From a bacterium (lineage in GTDB: Bacteria > UBA9089): 5,467 nucleotides of DNA. Location: assembly GCA_003485015.1 (NCBI GenBank), contig DNCN01000138.1, positions 1 through 5,467 of the forward strand, given 5' to 3'. The notes beneath the pieces were generated by a model. The model was not told the origin of the DNA, ran no database searches, and was given only the letters and a program-made list of their open reading frames with translations. This document shows, in pieces, positions 1 through 5,467 of the stretch; position 1 is the first letter of the stretch, and every line of letters starts with the position of its first letter. Both the position numbers and the translations under genes were made by a program.

Positions 1-505
1 CCAAAACAGTCGAAGAGATTCTGTGAAAAGGCGATTTTTTCATAGCTATACCTATAGAAGAGACGGAGAAAGGGCTTTCAAGTTATTGACCCTACAATAA
101 CTGACCTGGTCCAAGACTAGAAAGGATAGGGTGTAACAAAATGTCTTCTCTTCAACAATCTGGAAGATGAATAAACCCTCAGAATGGGGGTTGAGCTTAC
201 AACGAATGGCTAATTAGGCAAAAAGGGAGATTGTAGAAGCAGTGGCTATTTGGGTCTGTTTCTGAATGAGGATGGTGACGAAGAGATCTTCTTATGTAAG
301 ATTCTAGGAAATAAAGCGAAGATTTTCAGTAGAGTTGATTTATTATTCAAAGCCTCCAAAGTTTCACGGTACCTCCAAGATAAATTTGAACATCACCAAG
401 CCCCAAGCCAGGATGGTTCTTCACTCAAGCTCGAATCTTGTCCCAACATATAAGTTCAAAATGGAAGAGATACTCAGTAAAATAAAGAAGATCTTTGGCT
501 TATAA
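1..505 (+). pseudogene. Gene-free leader with a possible decayed or frameshifted reading frame
   Basis: No intact gene is supported here. Several short open segments have codon use like the neighbouring genes but lie in different frames. Frame 3 (27-86) and frame 1 (58-117) join naturally near base 72 with a one-base shift, giving EETEKG then FQVIDPTITDLVQD. Frame 1 then meets stops at 118, 127, 172 and 211 and is open from 214 to 450 (stop 451-453). Within it, 250-453 could start at TTG with no convincing Shine-Dalgarno. Frame 2 is open from 308 to its TAA at 503-505 and ends MEEILSKIKKIFGL. That stop is one base before the ATG at 507, the spacing expected of an operon partner. Bases 3-26 could also be the tail of an earlier gene (KTVEEIL then stop). 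On the minus strand, an ATG at 43-41 could start a divergent gene (MKKSPFHRISSTVL) leaving the window. I recognise no family, and chance open frames remain possible. Confidence 0.25.
174..192 (+). repeat. Short GC-rich inverted repeat (hairpin) in the leader
   Basis: AACCCTC at 174-180 can pair with GGGGGTT at 186-192, a 7-bp stem with one G-U pair and a 5-base AGAAT loop. It is the strongest local hairpin I found in the leader. No T-run follows, so it does not look like an intrinsic terminator. Its function is unknown and it may be chance. Confidence 0.25.
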
Positions 506-506
506 G

Positions 507-2330
507 ATGGAAAGGACTAATATCCTAGAGAGGAATCTTGGGATCTTGAAGAATAAAGATCCTCATCTAGCGGAGGAGGTTACCCTATATCCTGAGAATG
601 ATAGGGTTGAACTTCATATTGGTAAGCTTGGATTGCCAACTATAAGCCTGAAGGACGATTCTGGCAAGAGAACACTGCTCCACAGTTCTTATGATCCTAT
701 AAAAGAGGCTCTGCAGCTCCTCGATCGATTCAGCTTCATCCGTCCCAGAGTATGGCTTCTGCTCGGCCTGGGGCTTGGCTATCACTTCTTTGAGTTACTT
801 AGGAGGATTACTTCCTCGGATATAATTATTGTCGTGGAAAAGAGGATGGACTTTTTTAAAAGGTCGCTAGAAACCTTTGACTGGCAAGATGCATTAAATA
901 ATAAAAAGATAAAACTTATTGTTGATCAAGATATAAGTATGGTCATACAAGAAATAAGAGAGAGGTATTCTACGGAGATTCTAAAGGTAGGGCTTGGAAT
1001 AATAAGACACAACCCTTCTATAGACCTTTACCCTCATTACTATTTAATATTGGAAGAAGATAGACTTATCCTGAGAGGACAGGAGGAGATTAGGTGGAAC
1101 ATAGAAAAGGTGAGAAGCTATAAGAGATTAGCCCAGAAGAGACTGAAGGTTCTTTCTTTTAGGCTACCTACTACCATCATTCGATACATACTCCAGGACA
1201 GTATTGAATCATTGAGAGAACTTGGCCATATAGTGAAAGTTATTGAACTCCCAGAATTCTGGGGATCTAGAGGGGGGTGTATAAAGAGATTGAGTGAAGA
1301 ATTGAAGGATTTTAGGCCAGATTTTGTCTTCAGTGTTGATCATGTGGGTCTTGTACCCCATCTCTTCTCGGAGATGAAGATCCCCTATGCCTGCTGGTTT
1401 GTCGACAATCCCTTCTTCTGGGTGACCAAGGAACGCCTCCTGCAATCAGCCTCAGAATACTGCTCTCTCTTTCTTTGGGATAGGACTTATATTGAGAAGC
1501 TTAAAGATCTTGGGTTCGAACATATCCATTTTTTACCTCTGGCGACAAATCCTAAAGTTTTCAGAAAGATAGATCTAACTGAGGAGGATAAAGAGAAGCA
1601 TAGGTGTGATCTCAGTTTTGTTGGTTCTTCTACTATGGACATCCTGGAAGAATTCTATGCCTTTTATCAAAATAGAATTAAGAACAAAAAGCTGCAATCT
1701 TTCATCAGAGAGATAATTGAAGAGCAAGCCAAGGATCCCCTTAAAAGAATTGAGGATATTATAAAGGATGCTCAAGAAAGACTTGGATTTCCCTCCTTTG
1801 AAAAGACCAGTGCCAAAGATTCCTTTGCCTTAATCCTTGAGTTCGCCTCTATGGCTACTTATCGCAAAGAGATAATCGAAAATGTGAAGGATTTTGATCT
1901 CCATCTCTATGGAGATGATGGTTGGAGAGATTTGGTAGGTGATGGGATTGACTTAAGGGGACTGGCAAATTATTACCATGATCTACCTAAGATATACAAC
2001 GCTTCTAAGATCAATCTTACTATGACTATGGCCCAGATGAAAGAGGCTATCAATCAGAGAGTCTATGATGTCTCTGCCTGCGGAGGTTTTGTGCTCTCCG
2101 ACTATAGACCAGATTTAGAGAGACTATTTGAGCTTGGCAAAGAGGTAGTTTGTTATCGAGATAGTGGAGAAATTAAAACACTCTGTGAATATTTTCTAAA
2201 CCATCCTGAAGAAAGGAAGAAGATTGCCGCCTATGCCCAAAAACGTGTCCTAAAAGAACATACTTACAAACACAGGATGAAGCAGGTGGTCGATACGATG
2301 GTCAAAACGTATGGAGTGGTTCGATCATGA
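507..2330 (+). CDS. Maf_N-like/CgeB-like fusion glycosyltransferase
   Basis: A 607-residue cytoplasmic protein with no signal peptide or membrane segment, predicted to transfer a sugar from a nucleotide donor. Residues about 1-200 form a Rossmann-like domain: LHSS at 58-61, glycine-rich GLGLGYH at 87-93, VVEKR at 109-113 and RHNPS at 167-171. This resembles the N-terminal region of Maf-type flagellin glycosyltransferases. Residues about 212-607 are a CgeB-like GT-B enzyme: CWFVDNPFFW at 296-305, SFVG at 370-373, LYGDDGW at 467-473, NASKINL at 498-504, RVYDVSACGGF at 518-528 and the family signature HTYxHR at 585-590. I chose ATG 507 over the upstream in-frame TTG 495 because from 507 the landmarks LHSS, GLGLGYH, EKR and FDW fall at exactly the same residue numbers as in the paralogue at 4967. 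Neither start has a strong Shine-Dalgarno. The stop overlaps the next start. The fold and family call are firm; the sugar, the acceptor and the role of the N-terminal domain are unknown. Confidence 0.88.
   Translation: MERTNILERNLGILKNKDPHLAEEVTLYPENDRVELHIGKLGLPTISLKDDSGKRTLLHSSYDPIKEALQLLDRFSFIRPRVWLLLGLGLGYHFFELLRRITSSDIIIVVEKRMDFFKRSLETFDWQDALNNKKIKLIVDQDISMVIQEIRERYSTEILKVGLGIIRHNPSIDLYPHYYLILEEDRLILRGQEEIRWNIEKVRSYKRLAQKRLKVLSFRLPTTIIRYILQDSIESLRELGHIVKVIELPEFWGSRGGCIKRLSEELKDFRPDFVFSVDHVGLVPHLFSEMKIPYACWFVDNPFFWVTKERLLQSASEYCSLFLWDRTYIEKLKDLGFEHIHFLPLATNPKVFRKIDLTEEDKEKHRCDLSFVGSSTMDILEEFYAFYQNRIKNKKLQSFIREIIEEQAKDPLKRIEDIIKDAQERLGFPSFEKTSAKDSFALILEFASMATYRKEIIENVKDFDLHLYGDDGWRDLVGDGIDLRGLANYYHDLPKIYNASKINLTMTMAQMKEAINQRVYDVSACGGFVLSDYRPDLERLFELGKEVVCYRDSGEIKTLCEYFLNHPEERKKIAAYAQKRVLKEHTYKHRMKQVVDTMVKTYGVVRS
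2313..2316 (+). promoter_or_regulatory. Shine-Dalgarno for the GT4-TPR gene, inside the preceding gene
   Basis: GGAG lies 10 bases before ATG 2327, within the last codons of the upstream glycosyltransferase. With the 4-base ATGA overlap (2327-2330) it suggests translational coupling, so the two enzymes would be made together. Confidence 0.5.
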
Positions 2331-3616
2331 AGATAACCTACTTGGTTACTTGGGGAACGCTGAATGGTGGGCTTCGGGTGATCTGTGAACAGACAAACCG
2401 ACTCATTGAACGGGGTCATGAAGTGAAGATTTTTACCCTAAAAGAGACCATACCAGATTGGTACCCATTCAAGGCAAAGATAATTACTGTGCCACAATTT
2501 GAAAGAGGAACCTTAACCTCAGATATTACTGTCGCCTGTTTTGCTGGTGCTGCCCTAGCCGCTAGCAGAGTTCCCAAAGGGATACCCTTCTATTCCATCC
2601 AAGCTTATGAGCCAAGACTCTATGAAGATACAGAATATCGGAAGGTATGCAATGCCTCATATCAACTTCCATTGAATCTCCTTTGTATTTCAAACTGGCT
2701 TCAAGAGCTCTTGAGAGATAAGTACCTGCGCAGGGCTTATAAGATTTCAATTGGCGTGGATTCTAAACAATTTAAACCTGTTTCGCCACTCTTGAAAAGT
2801 CCGCATAAGAAGATATTGATGGTCTTTAGTAGTGTCCAAATTAAAGGCTGTTTAGATGGAATTATGGCTTTTAGGCTATTAAAGGAGAGATTTCCAGAGC
2901 TTGAACTGGTGATGTTTGGAAACGAACCACCTCCAAAGGTGGGCTTTTCAATAACATTCTTTTACCAACCCTCCGAAGAAGAGCTTGCAGGAATATATTC
3001 AAGCAGCGATATATTCATATCTACATCCTTAGAAGAAGGATTTGGGCTACCTCAGCTTGAAGCTATGGCTTGTGGCGTTCCAGTAATAACCACCGATTCT
3101 AAGGGGGTGCGAGAGTATGCTATAGATGGTAAAACCGCCTTGATTGTCCCACCCCAAGATCCAACAAAGCTTGCTCAGGCGATCATCCAGTTATTGGAAG
3201 ATGACTCCCTGAGAGAAAGGATTGCTCAAGCTGGTTTCAATAAGGCCCAAGAATTTGGTTGGGAGAGGGCTGTTGGTCAACTTGAAGAAGTATTCAATGA
3301 GGCTAAAGATATTTATACGCAATGGTCTTCACGGCACTCCTCCCCTTGGGAGAGGGTTTTAATGCTTACCCCAGATGACCCCTGGGCCCATTACGCTCTT
3401 GGGGTAGAACTTAAAGAGATGGGAGAGATAAAGAGGGCAGAAGAAGAGTTTAGGAAGGTTATTGAAATTATTCCAGGCTTTGTTTTTGCCTATAGAGAGC
3501 TTGGAGAATTATTCTCCAAGGAAGGTAATTATCAAAAGGCATTCTATTATTTAAAGAAAGCTAAAGAGATCCTTGAAGAGGGAACTGCAAATAAAGAAAA
3601 TCGAAGAAAAAATTAG
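2327..3616 (+). CDS. GT4-family glycosyltransferase with C-terminal TPR repeats
   Basis: A 429-residue soluble retaining-type GT-B glycosyltransferase. The N-terminal Rossmann half begins MKITYLVTW with the glycine loop NGGLRV near residues 13-18, which in GT4 enzymes lies by the donor phosphate. The C-terminal half carries KG at 173-174, SSSDIFISTSLEEGFGLPQ at 225-243 and the GT4 E-x7-E signature with E237 and E245, then MACGVPVITT at 247-256. The arginine often found in the GR...KG donor loop is absent here (VFSSVQIKG); some GT4 subfamilies lack it. Residues about 351-384 and 385-418 form two 34-residue TPR units (PWAHYALGVELKEMGEIKRA; FAYRELGELFSKEGNYQKAF), followed by a short lysine-rich tail. 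The core is about 330 residues, so the TPRs are an added module that may bind a protein acceptor or a partner enzyme. The gene overlaps the upstream gene by 4 bases, so they very likely share a transcript. Family is confident; donor and acceptor are unknown. Confidence 0.92.
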   Translation: MKITYLVTWGTLNGGLRVICEQTNRLIERGHEVKIFTLKETIPDWYPFKAKIITVPQFERGTLTSDITVACFAGAALAASRVPKGIPFYSIQAYEPRLYEDTEYRKVCNASYQLPLNLLCISNWLQELLRDKYLRRAYKISIGVDSKQFKPVSPLLKSPHKKILMVFSSVQIKGCLDGIMAFRLLKERFPELELVMFGNEPPPKVGFSITFFYQPSEEELAGIYSSSDIFISTSLEEGFGLPQLEAMACGVPVITTDSKGVREYAIDGKTALIVPPQDPTKLAQAIIQLLEDDSLRERIAQAGFNKAQEFGWERAVGQLEEVFNEAKDIYTQWSSRHSSPWERVLMLTPDDPWAHYALGVELKEMGEIKRAEEEFRKVIEIIPGFVFAYRELGELFSKEGNYQKAFYYLKKAKEILEEGTANKENRRKN

Positions 3617-3628
3617 GATTGCCTTGAT

Positions 3629-3841
3629 ATGGTGAGAGTATTGCAGTGAAGAGATTGAAAGGTATTGCCGTAACAAGAGTGGTCAATGTTGGTGGTTTCT
3701 TTATGAACGAACCTAAGATGTTGAACTTTAGTAGCCTTCTACGAATCTCCTGAGACAAATAGAGAAGTCTACTTAAGGCTTAGAGAGAAAATGTCTCGAT
3801 GGGGGATGAATGGCAGACAAACATGCAATTTTAAACTGTGA
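3629..3841 (+). pseudogene. Frame-broken coding trace between two glycosyltransferase genes
   Basis: The 235-base gap has no intact gene, but two overlapping open segments look coding. Frame 1 runs from GTG 3646 to TGA 3751-3753 and reads GIAVTRVVNVGGFFMNEPKM followed by LNFSS. Frame 2 is open from 3725 to TGA 3839-3841 and reads TLVAFYESPETNREVYLRLR then EKMSRWGMNG. A single +1 shift within 3725-3750 would join them into one peptide of about 65 residues. A further shift near 3646 would add an ATG at 3629 (MVRVLQ). Arginine codons AGA/AGG match the neighbouring genes. The last stop lies 10 bases before ATG 3852, a normal operon spacing. I recognise no family. It could be a decayed small gene, a gene broken by an assembly indel, or chance. 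Confidence 0.3.
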
Positions 3842-3851
3842 TTGATAAACA

Positions 3852-4898
3852 ATGAAGAGAAAGATTCTTCTTGCTCACCCCACTGTTGGTGGGGGCTCTC
3901 TGATTACTTCTTTGAATATAGCAGAGACCCTAGTTGAGATGGGTTATCCTATTAAGGTTGTTGATCCATGGGAGTATCAGTTCTTGATTCAAAAGAAGTT
4001 TCCAGATAAGAATAAAAAGGATATAAATTGTTTGACCAAAGAAGTAACTTATGAGTACTTATTTAAAGCTATTAGAGACTTCAAGCCAGATTTATTTCTA
4101 ACCATCTTTGGGTTATTTATAAGAAAGGATTTTTTCAGCTTTATGAAAAGAGAAAAAGTTATATCTTGTTGTTGGTTCTTAGACGATCCTTGGGGTTTTG
4201 ATGAAGCAACTAAAGTTGCTTCAAATTATGATTATTTCTTCACCCATGAGCCTACAACTGTAGAAAGATACAGAAAATTAGGAGTAAAAAAGGTCGAGTA
4301 TCTTCCCGAGGCTTGCAATCCAAATGTTCATAAAAAGATGAAATTGGACGAGAATGAATTATCTAAATATAAATGTGACCTCTCGTTTGTCGGTAAGCCT
4401 CATCCCAATCGGATCAGTTTCCTAGAGAAGTTAGCGGATTATGATCTTAAGGTCTGGGGTGACGGATGGGAAGAGATAAGCCCAAGACTTAAAAGATGTA
4501 TTCAAGGGGGGGATGTCTCTCAGAACATCATGGTCAAGATCTTCAATGCCTCTAAGATCGTTTTAAATCTTCACCCTACATATGGAATGAAGAGGGAGAT
4601 ATTGGGGGAAGGGGTAAACCCAAGAACATTTGCCATCGCTGGATGTGGTGCATTTCAGCTTGTTGATGAGAGAGGGGAAATGAAGAAATTCTTTAAAATA
4701 GGAGAGGAGGTTGTTACCTTTAAACATATCGATGAGCTACCAGACCTTGTTGAGTATTACCTTACCCATTTAGATAAGCGAGAAGCTATTGCCACAAGGG
4801 CCCAGAAACAAGTCTACAAGGAACATACTTATAGGCACCGCTTAGAAAAGATGTTTAACTTCATTGAACAAAATGAGTATCTTGATTTTTCTCCTTAG
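3852..4898 (+). CDS. CgeB-like GT-B glycosyltransferase (short form)
   Basis: A 348-residue soluble glycosyltransferase of the CgeB/PF13524-like group, lacking the Maf_N-like domain of the gene at 507. It starts directly with a Rossmann strand and glycine loop (MKRKILLAHPTVGGGS). Shared family landmarks are CCWFLDDPW at 106-114, LPEACNP at 151-157, SFVG at 178-181, VWGDGW at 201-206, NASKIVLNLHP at 232-242, NPRTFAIAGCGAFQL at 256-270 and HTYRHR at 325-330. The spacing from SFVG to the following R187 is only 6 residues, against about 80 in the gene at 507. Where the larger paralogue has aspartate (D521, in RVYD) this protein has A261 (RTFA), so a residue that is often acidic in GT-B enzymes is replaced. 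The start is fixed by an in-frame TAA at 3846-3848, and no clear Shine-Dalgarno precedes ATG 3852. It probably acts on the same glycan as its neighbours; donor and acceptor are unknown. Confidence 0.9.
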   Translation: MKRKILLAHPTVGGGSLITSLNIAETLVEMGYPIKVVDPWEYQFLIQKKFPDKNKKDINCLTKEVTYEYLFKAIRDFKPDLFLTIFGLFIRKDFFSFMKREKVISCCWFLDDPWGFDEATKVASNYDYFFTHEPTTVERYRKLGVKKVEYLPEACNPNVHKKMKLDENELSKYKCDLSFVGKPHPNRISFLEKLADYDLKVWGDGWEEISPRLKRCIQGGDVSQNIMVKIFNASKIVLNLHPTYGMKREILGEGVNPRTFAIAGCGAFQLVDERGEMKKFFKIGEEVVTFKHIDELPDLVEYYLTHLDKREAIATRAQKQVYKEHTYRHRLEKMFNFIEQNEYLDFSP

Positions 4899-4932
4899 TG
4901 TTCATTAAAGCAAAGATAACTCATTTTGGATA

Positions 4933-4947
4933 TTTCTCCGAGAGAAA
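4933..4947 (+). repeat. Small inverted repeat between the third and fourth genes
   Basis: TTTCTC (4933-4938), a CGA loop and GAGAAA (4942-4947) make a perfect 6-bp stem in the 68-base spacer. No T-run follows, so it is a poor terminator. It lies just upstream of the next Shine-Dalgarno and could modulate translation or RNA stability. It may be chance. Confidence 0.3.
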
Positions 4948-4955
4948 AATATAGA

Positions 4956-4961
4956 AAAGGA
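4956..4961 (+). promoter_or_regulatory. Shine-Dalgarno for the fourth glycosyltransferase gene
   Basis: AAAGGA sits 5 bases before ATG 4967. It is the best ribosome binding site in the window and fixes the start of the partial gene. The spacer from the previous stop is only 68 bases with no clear promoter or terminator, so read-through from the third gene is likely. Confidence 0.65.
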
Positions 4962-4966
4962 CGGTC

Positions 4967-5467
4967 ATGAAGACATCTTATTATAAAACTAATCTTGCTC
5001 TTTTAAAAATAAACAGTCCTGAATTAGTTCAGAAGATAGAGTATTCTGAAATGGGTGAGGATCTCATCTTAATGGAAGCCCACAATGGCCACAATAATAC
5101 CTGTCAAATACGTACTTCTGGGGGAAAGAGTCTCTTTCTCCATAGTAGTCATGACCCTCAACAGGAAGCAGTCCGTTTAATTGAAAAGTTTGATACTTCT
5201 ATTCCTAAGGCTTGGTTTATCATTGGCCTTGGCTTAGGCTATCACCTCTTTGAATTAGTAAAAAGGCTAGATGATCAAAGTGAGATTATCGTAATTGAAA
5301 AGAGGATAGATCTCTTCAAGAGCTCTTTATCTCTCTTTGACTGGTCATGGATTCTTCAAAAGATTAAGATAGAATTTATTATTGGTGAAGAGGTGAGAGT
5401 TTTGGACGAGAAGATTGGGAAATTTCTTCCGGATAATTTTCTAAAGATAATCAGTAGATCACAAAAC
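4967..5467 (+). CDS. Maf_N-like domain protein, paralogue of the 507 gene (3'-truncated by window)
   Basis: An open frame of 167 codons starts at ATG 4967 behind a good Shine-Dalgarno and runs off the window without a stop. It is co-linear with the N-terminus of the protein at 507 and needs no net gap across residues 1-126: LHSS at 58-61, GLGLGYHLFEL at 87-97, EKR at 111-113 and FDW at 124-126 share the same numbers in both. The glycine-rich stretch followed by VIEKR suggests a Rossmann-like nucleotide- or cofactor-binding domain, as in the N-terminal part of Maf-type glycosyltransferases. By analogy a CgeB-like transferase domain probably follows beyond the edge, but a Maf catalytic domain is also possible. 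DNA similarity is only moderate (different codons even in the GLGLGYH motif), so this is an old duplication rather than a recent copy. The domain assignment is fairly sure; the full architecture is not visible. Confidence 0.85.
   Translation, partial: MKTSYYKTNLALLKINSPELVQKIEYSEMGEDLILMEAHNGHNNTCQIRTSGGKSLFLHSSHDPQQEAVRLIEKFDTSIPKAWFIIGLGLGYHLFELVKRLDDQSEIIVIEKRIDLFKSSLSLFDWSWILQKIKIEFIIGEEVRVLDEKIGKFLPDNFLKIISRSQN

Noticed and set aside
250..453. A 67-codon + strand frame with a TTG start as a stand-alone gene
   Set aside because: It has no clear Shine-Dalgarno, no recognised domain, and a competing coding-like frame over 308-505. I treat it only as part of the possible decayed gene.
3561..3758. 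A 65-codon minus-strand frame across the end of the GT4 gene and the gap
   Set aside because: It overlaps the end of the well-supported GT4-TPR gene and opposes the coding-like + strand trace. No ribosome site or domain supports it.
3811..3827. A sigma-54-like promoter (TGGC...TGCA) before the third glycosyltransferase
   Set aside because: The GG and GC elements are 11 bases apart instead of the required 10, and the -12 element lacks the TTGC match. It also overlaps the coding-like trace.
4899..4966. An intrinsic terminator after the third glycosyltransferase gene
   Set aside because: The only hairpin has a 6-bp AT-rich stem and no T-run, so termination is not supported.
1..5467. Insertion sequences, CRISPR arrays, tRNA genes or known riboswitches
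   Set aside because: I saw no terminal inverted repeats with a transposase, no spaced direct repeats, no tRNA-like cloverleaf and no riboswitch core that I recognise.

Overview
The window is part of a protein- or polysaccharide-glycosylation locus, all read on the + strand. It holds three complete glycosyltransferase genes, the start of a fourth, and two stretches (1-505 and 3629-3841) with no intact gene but with coding-like, frame-interrupted traces. Base composition is moderately AT-rich, and codon use is marked by AGA/AGG arginine and frequent ATA isoleucine. This fits an uncultivated bacterium, perhaps anaerobic or thermophilic. The sequence alone does not give a phylum and I do not assign one.

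Layout: 1-505 has no intact gene; several open segments in neighbouring frames suggest a decayed or misassembled gene whose last frame stops one base before the next start. 507-2330 encodes a two-part protein: an N-terminal Rossmann-like domain resembling the N-terminal part of Maf-type (motility-associated) glycosyltransferases, then a CgeB-like GT-B glycosyltransferase. 2327-3616 overlaps it by 4 bases (ATGA) and encodes a GT4-family glycosyltransferase with two TPR repeats at its C-terminus. 3617-3851 is a gap with another frame-broken coding trace. 3852-4898 encodes a shorter CgeB-like glycosyltransferase without the N-terminal extension. 4899-4966 is a short spacer with a small inverted repeat and a good Shine-Dalgarno. 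4967-5467 is the 5' part of a paralogue of the first gene, cut by the window edge.

Together this is an array of related GT-B transferases, probably acting one after another on a shared acceptor. In Maf-like and CgeB-like neighbourhoods the acceptor is often flagellin or another surface protein or glycan. No acceptor, flagellin, sugar-nucleotide synthesis gene or transporter lies in the window, so that role is inference. The clearest new-looking points are the Maf_N-like/CgeB fusion, its co-linear paralogue, a helical insertion of about 74 residues in one CgeB domain, the TPR tail on the GT4 enzyme, and the two broken coding traces placed directly upstream of glycosyltransferase starts.
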